The position numbers and the translations under genes were made by a program. The notes beneath the pieces were generated by a model that saw only the letters and a program-made list of their open reading frames with translations, was not told where the DNA came from and ran no database searches. From assembly GCF_016793485.1 (NCBI RefSeq), contig NZ_JAEULZ010000046.1, positions 124,001-188,000 on the forward strand: a stretch of 64,000 nucleotides of DNA. The letters run 5' to 3'. Positions 44,346 through 52,921 of this stretch are shown piece after piece. Source of the DNA: Mesorhizobium sp. (lineage in GTDB: Bacteria > Pseudomonadota > Alphaproteobacteria > Rhizobiales > Rhizobiaceae). Positions within the stretch are counted from its first letter, which is position 1. Each line of letters begins with the position of its first letter.

Positions 44346-46322
44346 ATGTTGTATGAGTTGCCGCATCTTCGCGATGCGGTGGTTGTGCGTGACAGGGCGT
44401 TCGAAGGATCATCCTCGTCGCCCCATCATCGGACGCGACGCGATGGCGCGCATGACGGCTTTGATCTGGTTTTGCGTCTCTATCCGAAGACGCGGGACTG
44501 GTTGCCCGTCCTCCAGCGTCTGAACATACCCCCCAAGGCCGCGATGGAACTCGCGCGTCTCTCTTCGCGTAACGGGACCGATTTCGTGGCCGAGCTCGTC
44601 GCCTGCCGGCTGGTCGATGAGCAGGAGCTGGGCCGCGCGCTTGCGGCGCATCTTGGCGTGGAATGGGTAGACAAGATCGATCCGGACCGCCTCGTCGTAT
44701 CGCGCGAAGCAGGGATGTCTCTCCTCTCGGGGCAGCCGCTGCGCCGTGCCGTCGGATACCTCGGGACCGATGGTGTCGTCTGTTATCTGCTTGCACCTTC
44801 CGGTGTCGACATTTCCGCGTTGCGTCGTCGCATCGCAGGGTCGGCCGACATGGCGCACAAGCTCAAGCTGGTGGCTCCGGAAACCCTTCGCGCCGCTCTT
44901 CTCGATTTCCTGAGGCCCGACCTGTTGCGCAAGGCGACGATGGGCCTCTTCGATCGGTACGCCAATCTGTCGGCGCGTGTCGTCGTGAATGCGTGGCAAG
45001 GTGTCGTAGGCGGGATGCTTCTGGTCGCCATTCCGGTGCTGTTGTTGCTTGCTCCCGGCGCCACATGGCTTGCCATGCATGTTGTATTTTCCTTTTTCTT
45101 TCTTGCCTGCATAGGCCTCCGGTTTGCCGCGATTGCCACCGTTGATCGCAAGCAAAGCGCGCCGCCGCCGCGCCTGCGGTCGGACATGCCGGTCTATTCC
45201 TTGCTTGTGGCACTGTATCGGGAGGCGGAGGTGGCGCCGGAACTTGTCTCAGCTCTGGAGAGGATCGAGTGGCCACGGAGCAAGCTCGATATCAAGCTGG
45301 TCTGCGAGGCGGACGACGACGATACGCTCCGCGCCCTGCGGGCCCTTCAATTGCCCAGTCACATGGAAATCGTCGAGGTGCCTCCCTCCGAACCGCGCAC
45401 GAAGCCAAAGGCGCTGGCCTATGCCCTTCCTCTCGCGCGCGGCGAGTTCGTCGCACTCTACGACGCCGAGGACCATCCGCATCCCAACCAACTCCTGCAC
45501 GCCTGGCAGACTTTCCGCGAGTCGCCTGACGACGTCGCCTGCGTTCAGGCGCCTCTGGAAATCGCCAACAGGGGCTCCAGCCTGCTGGCCCGCATGTTCG
45601 CGTTCGAATATGCGGCGCTCTTTCGCGGCATCCTGCCGTGGCTTTCGGGTAGACGTCTGCCGGTGCCGCTCGGTGGCACCTCCAATCATTTCCGCCGCGC
45701 AGCGATCGAGCAGGCCGGCGGCTGGGACCCCTACAATGTCACCGAGGACGCCGACCTCGGCATGCGGCTGGCGCGCTTCGGCTACCGAACGGAAACGATA
45801 CGCTGTCCGACATGGGAGACCGCGCCGGAGCACCTCTCGGCCTGGCTGCCGCAGCGGACACGCTGGTTCAAGGGGTGGGTGCAGACGTGGCTTGTCCACA
45901 TGCGCCACCCCTGGCGGCTGCTGCGCGAACTCGGCTTCTGGCCCTTCTTCGTCGGCCAGATCCTGTTCGCCGGCATGGTGATGTCGGCGCTCGCTCACCC
46001 GTTCCTGCTGCTGACGGGCGTCGCGCTGGCAGTCGATTTCGTTCTGGAGCGCCAGAGCAGCGGTTGGAAAACAACGCTCCTGGCGCTCGACCTCGTCAGT
46101 GTCGCAGGCGGTTATCTCTCCTTCCTGCTCCTTGGCTGGCAGGTGCTGAAGCTGCGCGAGAAGCTTGGCTTCTGGAAGATCGTGCTGTTCACCCCGGTCT
46201 ACTGGATGATGCTGTCCTGGGCGGCGTGGCGCGCGGTCTGGCAGCTCTGGCGCACGCCGTTCCTGTGGGAAAAGACGCCGCACCGCCCGCTGCGCGCCGG
46301 CACTGCCTTGCATCGGCAATAA
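44346..46322 (+). CDS. Large membrane-bound family 2 glycosyltransferase (cellulose-synthase-like)
   Basis: The 658-residue protein has a cytoplasmic N-terminal domain (about 40-200) resembling a GspE/PilB N-domain, two transmembrane helices (about 215-265), a GT2 catalytic domain (about 280-530: YSLLVALYREAEVAPELVSA, FVALYDAEDHPHPNQL with the DxE/DxD site, TEDADLGMRLARFGY with the third Asp, and LPQRTRWFKGW, the Q-x-x-R-W motif) and four C-terminal helices. These processive-type motifs indicate beta-glycan synthesis across the inner membrane, probably an exopolysaccharide. It is not in a cellulose operon (no bcsB, bcsZ nearby). The ATG at 44346 lacks a strong ribosome site, so a downstream start is possible. 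Confidence 0.87.
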   Translation: MLYELPHLRDAVVVRDRAFEGSSSSPHHRTRRDGAHDGFDLVLRLYPKTRDWLPVLQRLNIPPKAAMELARLSSRNGTDFVAELVACRLVDEQELGRALAAHLGVEWVDKIDPDRLVVSREAGMSLLSGQPLRRAVGYLGTDGVVCYLLAPSGVDISALRRRIAGSADMAHKLKLVAPETLRAALLDFLRPDLLRKATMGLFDRYANLSARVVVNAWQGVVGGMLLVAIPVLLLLAPGATWLAMHVVFSFFFLACIGLRFAAIATVDRKQSAPPPRLRSDMPVYSLLVALYREAEVAPELVSALERIEWPRSKLDIKLVCEADDDDTLRALRALQLPSHMEIVEVPPSEPRTKPKALAYALPLARGEFVALYDAEDHPHPNQLLHAWQTFRESPDDVACVQAPLEIANRGSSLLARMFAFEYAALFRGILPWLSGRRLPVPLGGTSNHFRRAAIEQAGGWDPYNVTEDADLGMRLARFGYRTETIRCPTWETAPEHLSAWLPQRTRWFKGWVQTWLVHMRHPWRLLRELGFWPFFVGQILFAGMVMSALAHPFLLLTGVALAVDFVLERQSSGWKTTLLALDLVSVAGGYLSFLLLGWQVLKLREKLGFWKIVLFTPVYWMMLSWAAWRAVWQLWRTPFLWEKTPHRPLRAGTALHRQ

Positions 46323-46344
46323 GCCTGCGGCGGCGGGCGCTCTC

Positions 46345-47247
46345 TCAGTCGAGCAGTTGTTTCGGCCCGGAGCCGATGATCTTCGGGTCCGGCTTCCCGA
46401 TCAGGTCAAGATTTCGTCCCGTATAGTCGAGGGCCAGAAGCACGTGGCGCACCGCCTCGATGCGCGCCCGCCGCTTGTCGTTCGAGCGAATGACGGTCCA
46501 CGGTGCGTGGTCGGTATGGGTTTCCTTCATCATCAGGTCGCGCGCCTTGGTGTAGTCGTCCCAGCGCGTGACGCCCGCGATGTCCATCGGCGAGAATTTC
46601 CAGTTGGTCAGCGGGCTGTGGCGCCGTTCGTGGAAGCGCTTGAGCTGGGTTTCCTGCCCGAGATTGAGCCAGATCTTGAAGAAGTGAATGCCTTCGCCGA
46701 CGATCATCTTCTCGAAGCGGGGCGTTTCCTTCAGGAACTTCTTGTGCTGCTCGGGCGTGCAGAAGCCCATGACAGGCTCGACGCCGGCCCTGTTGTACCA
46801 GGAGCGGTCGAAGGTCACGAATTCGCCGGCGGTCGGAAAGTGGGCGATGTAGCGCTGGAAGTACCACTGCCCCCGCTCGGTCTCGGTCGGTTTGGTCAGC
46901 GCCACGTTACGCGCCGTGCGCGGGTTCATGTAGAAGCGCATCGCGCCAATCGTGCCGCCCTTGCCGGCCGCGTCGCGACCTTCGAACAGGATGAGCACGC
47001 GCTGTCCTGCCGACTGCTGCCACGCCTGCAATTTGACGAGTTCGGTCTGCAGCAATTCCAGCTTCTTGTCGTAGTCTTCGCGCTTGAGGCGCTTGTCGTA
47101 AGGATAGCCCCCGGCGGTGAGCGCATTGTCCTCGACCCAGTCCGGCAGCACCGGATTGTCGATGTCGAAGACGCGTTCGGCGCCGGCTACCTTGATCTTC
47201 AGCGGCCCTATGGCTTTGGGAGGCTCCGCAGTTTTCTCATTTGCCAT
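46345..47247 (-). CDS. ppk2: Polyphosphate kinase 2
   Basis: From ATG 47247 the protein is 300 residues, the size of one-domain PPK2 enzymes. It has Walker [12 protein letters not shown], Walker [13 protein letters not shown] and the lid region [20 protein letters not shown]. It transfers phosphate between polyphosphate and nucleoside diphosphates. Earlier in-frame ATGs at 47271 and 47280 are possible but add residues unlike the family. It lies beside phoR, consistent with a phosphate-storage role, and is divergent from it with a 113-bp gap. Confidence 0.94.
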   Translation of the reverse strand: MANEKTAEPPKAIGPLKIKVAGAERVFDIDNPVLPDWVEDNALTAGGYPYDKRLKREDYDKKLELLQTELVKLQAWQQSAGQRVLILFEGRDAAGKGGTIGAMRFYMNPRTARNVALTKPTETERGQWYFQRYIAHFPTAGEFVTFDRSWYNRAGVEPVMGFCTPEQHKKFLKETPRFEKMIVGEGIHFFKIWLNLGQETQLKRFHERRHSPLTNWKFSPMDIAGVTRWDDYTKARDLMMKETHTDHAPWTVIRSNDKRRARIEAVRHVLLALDYTGRNLDLIGKPDPKIIGSGPKQLLD

Positions 47248-47360
47248 GGCGGCTGTACCCTTTTTTGTCATGCAGGGCATGCTATTGGGAGGCTCGCTGC
47301 GGGTCCAGAGCGAAGTTCTGGTCCGTGACTCGACCGGTGGATCGATCTGACCTTGAAACG

Positions 47361-48635
47361 ATGACCGACAGAAGAAGGGAAGAGCAGACGCGGCGGTTTC
47401 TGAGCCTCGCCGCCGGCCGCCTGGCCGCGAACCGGTGGATGCTGGTGGCGGCGCTGGCAGCGCTCGCCGTCGTCGGCATCGTCGCGTCCGTCCCCGTCCA
47501 ACTGGCGGCCGCCATCGCCGCCTTCCTCATCGTCGTCGCCGCGATGTCGCCGCGACGCACCCGCAGGCAGGCGAGAGCCGACCGCGCGGTCGCAGCGGAC
47601 GGCGGCGGGCTGGGCGGGCTCTCGGCGCAAAGCCTTGCCGCCGCAGTCGGAGACCCCCTGATCATCTTCGACGCGGCCGGCACGGCAGTGCTCGTCAACG
47701 AGGCTGCTCGCGCAGCGTTCGGCGCCATCGCACCGGGCCTGTCCCTGCTGATGAAGTTCCGCGCGCCCGAGATGCAGACCGCGATCGATCGCGTCCGCAC
47801 CGGCGCCGTCGCATCGGAGGTTGTCGACTACGCGGAGCGAGTGCCCATCGAGCGCGTCTACAAGGTCACGCTGACCGCGATCGGCCGCGGCACCGGCCTC
47901 TTCGTCATGGTCTTCAAGGACCAGAGCGAGGCGCGCCGCATCGACCGGATGCGCGCCGACTTCATCGCCAACGCCAGCCACGAACTGCGCACGCCGCTCG
48001 CCTCTATTTCCGGTTTCGTGGAGACCTTGCGCGGCCCGGCGAAGAACGACGCCGCGGCGCGGGAGCATTTCCTGCAGATCATGCAGAGCCAGACGCAGCG
48101 CATGGCGCGTCTTATCGACGATCTGCTGTCGCTGTCGCGGCTGGAGATGAAGCCCTATCTGCCGCCGGGCGCAACGGTCGACGTGTGCCTGATCGTGCAG
48201 AGCGTCATCGATTCCCTGTCGCCGCTGGCGGCGGAATCGGGCGTCGTCATCGAACGCGCGTTCGGCGACGAGACCGTCGAGGCGAGGGGCGATCGCGACG
48301 AGTTGTTCCAGGTGTTCGAGAACCTGCTGGAAAACGCCTGCAAATACGGCCAGTCGGGTGGCCGCGTTGTCGTGTCGATCGACAGGACCGAAGCGCCGGA
48401 GCCCGAGGTCGCCGTCACCATTCGCGATTTCGGGCCGGGTATCCCGCAGGAGCACATTCCGCGCGTGACCGAGCGCTTCTACCGGGTGGACGTCGATACC
48501 AGTCGCGCGCAGAAGGGCACCGGGCTCGGCCTGTCCATCGTCAAGCACATCCTGACGCGCCACAATGCGCGCCTCAGCATCAAATCCACGCTCGGCGAAG
48601 GCGCTGCCTTCACCGTGCACCTGCCGGCGAAGTGA
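47361..48635 (+). CDS. phoR: Phosphate regulon sensor histidine kinase PhoR
   Basis: The 424-residue protein has two N-terminal hydrophobic helices (about 25-62), a PAS-like domain (about 85-190), the phosphoacceptor motif [16 protein letters not shown], and the ATP-binding boxes [10 protein letters not shown] (N), DFGPGIP (G1) and GTGLGLSIV (G2). This is the PhoR layout. In rhizobia phoR usually heads phoR-pstSCAB-phoU-phoB; here only phoU is present downstream, behind a reverse-strand gene, so the operon has been rearranged. The call rests on architecture and the nearby phoU. Its 3' end is 7 bp from the convergent SDR gene. Confidence 0.85.
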   Translation: MTDRRREEQTRRFLSLAAGRLAANRWMLVAALAALAVVGIVASVPVQLAAAIAAFLIVVAAMSPRRTRRQARADRAVAADGGGLGGLSAQSLAAAVGDPLIIFDAAGTAVLVNEAARAAFGAIAPGLSLLMKFRAPEMQTAIDRVRTGAVASEVVDYAERVPIERVYKVTLTAIGRGTGLFVMVFKDQSEARRIDRMRADFIANASHELRTPLASISGFVETLRGPAKNDAAAREHFLQIMQSQTQRMARLIDDLLSLSRLEMKPYLPPGATVDVCLIVQSVIDSLSPLAAESGVVIERAFGDETVEARGDRDELFQVFENLLENACKYGQSGGRVVVSIDRTEAPEPEVAVTIRDFGPGIPQEHIPRVTERFYRVDVDTSRAQKGTGLGLSIVKHILTRHNARLSIKSTLGEGAAFTVHLPAK

Positions 48636-48642
48636 ACCGGGC

Positions 48643-49389
48643 TCAATAGGTCGTGCGGCCGCCCGAGAGGTCGAAGACGGAGGCTGTGGTGAAGCTGTTT
48701 TCCTGGCTCACCAGCCATGCGATCATCGACGCCGCCTCGTCGACCTCGAGGAAGCGGCCGCGCGGGATGCGCACCAGCATGTAGTCGATGAATTCCTTGG
48801 TCAGCGTCTCGAGGATGCGCGTGTTGGCGGTGGCCGGGGTGACCGCGTTCACAGCAATGTTGTGTTTGGCAAGTTCCTTGCCGAGCGACTTCGTCAGGCA
48901 GAGCACGCCGGCCTTGGCGGCGGAATAGGCGGAGAGGTTGGGGTTTCCCTCCTTGCCGGCAACCGACGAGATGTTGACGATGCGGCCGTAGTTGCGCGCC
49001 TTCATCGAGGGGATCGCGACCTTGTTCACATAGAAGGTGCCGTTGAGGTTGATTTCGACCACGCGGCGCCACTCTTCGGGATCGTAGTCTTCCAGAGTGG
49101 CGTTTTTTCCGGCGACGCCGGCCGAGTTCACCAGGATCGAAACGGGCCCGACCTCGGCCTCGGTCTCGGCGTGCACGCGCTTCAGTGCTTCCAGGTCGGT
49201 TATATCCACCTGCTTGGCGGACGCGCCGTCGCCCAGCGCGGATGTCGCGGCAGCGAGCGCTTCGGCGTTGAAGTCCCAGAGGCTCACCTTCGCCCCGGAG
49301 GCCAGCAGACGCCGGGCTATGGCAAAGCCGATGCCTTGCGCGCCACCCGTCACGACGGCGACCTGACCGTCCAGATCGATCCTGTTCAT
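48643..49389 (-). CDS. Short-chain dehydrogenase/reductase (FabG-like)
   Basis: The 248-residue protein has the SDR dinucleotide motif TGGAQGIGFAIA (about 12-23), NISSVAG with the active-site Ser and YSAAKAG with the Tyr and Lys, and ends in a GGRTTY tail. It reduces a carbonyl or oxidises an alcohol with NAD(P). Start ATG 49389 is preceded by AAGGAGGACTCC, a very strong ribosome site. It interrupts phoR and phoU on the opposite strand, with no visible functional link to phosphate. The substrate is unknown. Confidence 0.92.
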   Translation of the reverse strand: MNRIDLDGQVAVVTGGAQGIGFAIARRLLASGAKVSLWDFNAEALAAATSALGDGASAKQVDITDLEALKRVHAETEAEVGPVSILVNSAGVAGKNATLEDYDPEEWRRVVEINLNGTFYVNKVAIPSMKARNYGRIVNISSVAGKEGNPNLSAYSAAKAGVLCLTKSLGKELAKHNIAVNAVTPATANTRILETLTKEFIDYMLVRIPRGRFLEVDEAASMIAWLVSQENSFTTASVFDLSGGRTTY

Positions 49390-49612
49390 GGAGTCCTCCT
49401 TGATCGTGCCCCCGAGTGGCAAAAACCGGCCGCCGTCGTCAAGGGGGCGAATGCCGCGGCGGCGTGCGTTTCTCCGGCATTCGCGAGAAAACCCGGCTTT
49501 AGCAGCCACCGCGCCGTTTAATCAGGCCTCGAGGCTGTCTATATTTCTTTTTTCTGTCATCGGCTTGACCTAGAGTAACGGGTCAATTGCCTCTCTGAGT
49601 CGCCGTGCAGCA

Positions 49613-50323
49613 ATGAACACGCATATCGTCCGGTCCTATGACGAGGATCTGAAATATCTCGACAACCGCCTTGCCGCGATGGGCGGCCACGCCGAGCGCA
49701 TGGTGGACCAGTCCGTCCTGGCTCTTGTCAATGCTGATGCAGGGCTGGCGCGCAAGGTCATCGCGGATGACGTGTTCCTCGACCAGACGCAGCGCGAGAT
49801 CGACGACAAGGCCATCCTGCTCATCGCCAAGCGTCAGCCCATGGCCGACGATCTGCGCCAGGTTGTCGGAGCGATCCGCATATCGGCCGATCTGGAACGC
49901 GTCGGCGATCTCGGCAAGAATATAGCCAAGCGCGTCGTCGCAGTCACCGAGGGACGCCAGCCGCTCAGCCTTTTCCGGGGATTGCAGGCTCTCGCCGAGC
50001 TGGCCCTGACGCAGCTCAAGGAAGTGCTCGACGTCTACGCGTCGCGTTCGGTCGACCGACTGGCCTTCATGCGCGACCGCGACGACCAGATCGACGCAAT
50101 GTACACCTCGCTGTTTCGCGAGCTGCTGACCTACATGATGGAAGATCCGCGTAACATCACGCCCTGTACGCATCTGCTGTTCTGCGCGAAGAATATCGAG
50201 CGCATCGGCGATCACGCCACCAACATCGCCGAAACAGTCTACTATGTGGTCACAGGCGAGCAGATGCCGATCGAGCGGCCAAAGGAAGATTCGAGCCACA
50301 CGGTGGGCTTGCCGGGACGCTGA
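49613..50323 (+). CDS. phoU: Phosphate-signalling protein PhoU
   Basis: The 236-residue all-helical protein shows the duplicated PhoU pattern: DNRLAAMGGHAERMVDQSVL and ADLERVGDLGKNIAKRVVAV in the first half, ERIGDHATNIAETVYYVVTG in the second, with the E-x-x-D metal motifs (LERVGD, IERIGD). It links the Pst transporter to PhoR and keeps the Pho regulon off in high phosphate. Normally it follows pstB; here no pst gene precedes it, so it has its own promoter in the 223-bp gap. A bidirectional terminator follows. Confidence 0.95.
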   Translation: MNTHIVRSYDEDLKYLDNRLAAMGGHAERMVDQSVLALVNADAGLARKVIADDVFLDQTQREIDDKAILLIAKRQPMADDLRQVVGAIRISADLERVGDLGKNIAKRVVAVTEGRQPLSLFRGLQALAELALTQLKEVLDVYASRSVDRLAFMRDRDDQIDAMYTSLFRELLTYMMEDPRNITPCTHLLFCAKNIERIGDHATNIAETVYYVVTGEQMPIERPKEDSSHTVGLPGR

Positions 50324-50370
50324 CCCTTTCGTCTTGCTGAATGGACGAGGTCTCCCCGTATCGGACAACA

Positions 50371-50411
50371 AAAATCCGGCGCGACCGTTTGGGTCGCGCC
50401 GGATTTTTTTT
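50371..50411. terminator. Strong bidirectional rho-independent terminator
   Basis: AAATCCGGCGCGACC and GGGTCGCGCCGGATTT pair over about 15 bp around a short loop, with an A-run before and a T-run after. It ends both phoU (plus) and the repeat-protein transcript (minus). Confidence 0.95.
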
Positions 50412-50434
50412 AAGCTGTCGCTGAGGCGGTTGGC

Positions 50435-51200
50435 TTAGTTGCCGCCGCGAGGCTTGTCGTTGCCGCCGGAGCGGTCATTGCCGCCCGATTTGTCGTTGCC
50501 GCCGGAACGGTCGTTGCCGCCCGACTTGTCGTTGCCGCCGGAGCGGTCATTACCGCCCGACTTGTCGTTGCCGCCGGAACGGTCGTTGCCGCCCGACTTG
50601 TCGTTGCCGCCGGAACGGTCATTGCCGCCCGACCTGTCATTGCCGCCGGAGCGGTCATTGTCGCCCGACTTGTCGTTGCCGCCGGAGCGGTCGTTGCCGC
50701 CCCACTTGTCGTCGCCACCCTTGTTGCGATCGTTGTCCTTGTTGCGGTCGCGATCGTTGTCCTTGTTGCGGTCGCGGTCCTTGTCCTTGTTGCGGTCCTT
50801 GCCCTTGTGGTCGCGGTCCTTGTCCTTGTTGCGGTCCTTGCCCTTGTGGTCGCGGTCCTTGCCCTTGTGGTCGCGGTCCTTGCCCTTGTGACCCTTCTTG
50901 CCGTGCTTCTTGTCCTTCCAGTCCTTATGGCCGTGGTCGCGCTTCCCGCATTTGTCCTTCTCGTGATGTTCCTTTGGCGGAGGTGCAACAACAGTCACCT
51001 TCTGGTTGCGATCCGATTCCTTGGCGCACTGGCGCTCGGCCCAGTCGAGATCACGATTGTAGAGTTTGATGATCTCGCCATTGTTCTCGCAGGTGTAGGT
51101 CTCAGGCGCCTTTTTTGTTCGCCTGGGCCATGCCTGTGAGAATCAGAAACCCTGATGCTGCTATCGCCGCCAGGGCAAGCGGCTTGAACGCATGATACAT
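50435..51200 (-). pseudogene. Secreted low-complexity repeat protein gene with frame break at an A6 run
   Basis: From ATG 51200 (GGGGAG 5 nt upstream) translation gives a signal peptide ending LTGMAQA, then reaches AAAAAA (minus strand, 51111-51116) and a TGA at 51104-51102. Removing one A, or a +1 shift at that run, joins it to a long open frame: KKAPETYTCENNGEIIKLYN, DLDWAERQCAKESDRNQK, then a Lys/Asp/Arg/His-rich region and about 15 copies of a GGNDRS/GGNDKS unit to the stop at 50435. Composition and two cysteines in the joined part look like real coding sequence. It may be a pseudogene, a sequencing error, or a slippage-expressed gene. The charged repeats suggest a secreted metal- or polymer-binding protein. 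Confidence 0.72.
50441..50705. repeat. Tandem 18-bp repeats encoding GGNDRS/GGNDKS
   Basis: About 15 units of an 18-bp repeat, alternating between two codon versions (Arg or Lys at position 5). Next to it, at about 50706-50930, a second set of short repeats encodes KDRD/NKDK-type residues. Such arrays change length easily by slippage. Confidence 0.9.
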
Positions 51201-51552
51201 GTTACTCCCCTTTACCAGCTATTAACCCTCCTTCTTTTCCCATTGATATCCACAGTTAAGCAATTGTTTACTATTGACATAGTTAATCGTAACCAAAATT
51301 TGTGCAGTATTACTTTGTTTTAATAAAATTTTAATTACAGAAAACGCCAATGTTTACTTGAAAAGCACTGCACAGCGCGTCGGCATCGACTGGATTTTAG
51401 GAAAATTTCGACGTCGCGATGAGGCGCGTTATGCCTAAACCCTATGCAGACGACTTCGCGGACAAATTTTACACGGTGCACACACCGGATGCCGACGCTT
51501 GATGGCTCTGTTCAGCGATCTCGATTTTCCGTCAAGATTTTGCCTGATATGG
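51201..51552. other. AT-rich intergenic region
   Basis: No gene is recognised in about 350 bp. The part 51220-51420 is clearly AT-richer than the rest of the window, with runs of A and T and TTGACA at 51274-51279 as a possible plus-strand -35 box. It contains the promoter of the repeat protein on the minus strand. Confidence 0.5.
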
Positions 51553-51894
51553 CTACTCGACCGGGTTCATCCCGGGCTCGGCCATCTCGACTGTCGCGCC
51601 GCATTTGACCAGATGGTTGGTGCGGATTTTGGTTTCCGCGTTGGGCGCGGCCGTTGAGACAGTGCGGCACCAGTCGTAGTGGGGCTTGAGCTTCGGTTGC
51701 CAGCGTCCGCTTACGGGCACCTGGCACTTCTTATACTTCTGCATCAGCATGAATTGCTTCTGCGCCGTCTGCGCGTAGGCACGGCAGAATTCGTGCGGTG
51801 CGGCCTGCGCTGGCGTAGTGGCTGGGCCGATCGGGAGAAAACCGATTGAAAGAAGCGTGACCGCCATCGTCCAGATCCGGATTCGCAGGGACAT
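51553..51894 (-). CDS. Small secreted cysteine-containing protein, unknown function
   Basis: The 113-residue protein has a signal peptide (MAVTLLSIGFLPIGPATTPAQA) and a mature part of about 80 residues with four cysteines (FCRAY, KKCQV, DWCRT, VKCGA) that could form two disulfides. I recognise no family. Start ATG 51894 follows an AGATGG-like region. It is followed on the same strand by nothing closer than the repeat-protein gene, and preceded by gcrA 121 bp away. It is probably a periplasmic protein. Confidence 0.7.
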   Translation of the reverse strand: MSLRIRIWTMAVTLLSIGFLPIGPATTPAQAAPHEFCRAYAQTAQKQFMLMQKYKKCQVPVSGRWQPKLKPHYDWCRTVSTAAPNAETKIRTNHLVKCGATVEMAEPGMNPVE

Positions 51895-52014
51895 GCCATC
51901 TCCGTTCGACCGCGATTGCGGGCCCATCAGGCGGAAGCCGTCTACGCGGAACAGGTACTGCTGCCGGACTTGGCAGGCTGGCCGGGCGCTTCTCCGGTCA
52001 GCCAATCGTCGAAC

Positions 52015-52527
52015 TCAGCGGTTGCGTCGCCGCTCGGTTGCCGGCTGGAAGGCAATGCGGGAATGATAACCGCAATAAGGCCCGCTTTCGGCGGCGTCGT
52101 TGCCGCAGAAGGAGAAGTCCTCGGTCAGCGGGTCGCCGTTCGGCCATTTGCAGGTGCGCTCGGAAAGCTGGACGAGCTGCAGGCGGCGCGAGATCGGCAC
52201 CACCACATTCTCCGCCGGGCGCACATGGTAGCGTGCAACCGGCTCGACATCGAACTGCGTCTGCAACGCAGTCGCGCCGATCGTGACAGTGCGCGTGACG
52301 GTCGTGCTGCGGGTAACGCTTTTCGTCCCGACGTTGCCCGTGGTCGTTTTCTTCTGCCGCGCAGGTGCAGCCGTTGTCCGACCGCGGCTGGACAACTTCA
52401 GGCGATGCACCTTGCCGATGACGGCGTTGCGCGTGACCGAGCCGAGCTGTGCGGCGATCTGGCTGGCGCTGAGACCCTCCGACCACAGTTTACGCAGAAG
52501 TTCGACGCGTTCGTCCGTCCAGTTCAT
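52015..52527 (-). CDS. gcrA: GcrA cell-cycle regulator
   Basis: From ATG 52527 the protein is 170 residues. Its start is the GcrA hallmark: NWTDERVELLRKLWSEGLSA, then SQIAAQLGSVTRNAVIGKVH (helix-turn-helix), a basic Pro/Thr-rich linker, and the C-terminal sigma-70-binding part with ERTCKWPNGDP and FCGNDAAESGPYCGYHS. GcrA binds sigma-70 and promotes transcription at promoters with methylated GANTC sites. Five such sites lie just upstream of its own start, fitting known CcrM-GcrA feedback. Two in-frame upstream codons are possible starts but have no ribosome site. Confidence 0.96.
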   Translation of the reverse strand: MNWTDERVELLRKLWSEGLSASQIAAQLGSVTRNAVIGKVHRLKLSSRGRTTAAPARQKKTTTGNVGTKSVTRSTTVTRTVTIGATALQTQFDVEPVARYHVRPAENVVVPISRRLQLVQLSERTCKWPNGDPLTEDFSFCGNDAAESGPYCGYHSRIAFQPATERRRNR

Positions 52528-52556
52528 GGCTGATTGCTCCATGTCGCCTTCCAGCG

Positions 52557-52709
52557 GAATCCGGAATCCATCGGCGCCCCGGCACTGCCGGGCTCGACAC
52601 CACATATACGCTGAGGATTAGCTTTGCCGCACGAGATGTAGTTTTTTGTTGGCCTCAAATTACCCCATCGGCTGACTCGGTGACAAGAGTCCCAGATGCA
52701 ACACGAATC
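52557..52709. promoter_or_regulatory. Cluster of five GANTC (CcrM) sites between gcrA and argD
   Basis: GAATC at 52557 and 52564, GACTC at 52674, GAGTC at 52687 and GAATC at 52705. About 0.6 would be expected by chance in 153 bp. The cluster lies in the promoter region of gcrA, where CcrM methylation is expected to act. Confidence 0.75.
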
Positions 52710-52835
52710 GGTTTTTTCGGTTTTCCCCAACTTGCCCGCGGCCTGCTTCGGACCAGCGGGGATAAGTCGGTGGCGCGCCTTCGCGCGCGCGTTTTCTTGA
52801 CTTCACGGCCGAAACCCACAATATGGCTCCAGTCG

Positions 52836-52858
52836 GCCGCCGCTTGGGCGGCTTTTTT
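52836..52858 (+). terminator. Rho-independent terminator in the argD leader
   Basis: GCCGCC-GCTTG-GGCGGC followed by six Ts, on the plus strand 63 bp before argD, with no plus-strand gene upstream. It may attenuate the arginine operon or end a short leader RNA. Confidence 0.75.
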
Positions 52859-52921
52859 GATTTTTGGCCCCGCCCGAAGCTCGAACGCCGATGCCCGGGC
52901 GCGGTTCCGGAGACATATGTA

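Noticed and set aside
50439-50891. Plus-strand proline/leucine repeat frame in the tandem repeat
   Set aside because: It is the complement of the GGNDRS repeat; the minus-strand version continues into convincing coding sequence with cysteines.
50441-50930. CRISPR array
   Set aside because: The repeats are head-to-tail coding repeats of 18 bp without unique spacers, and no cas genes are present.
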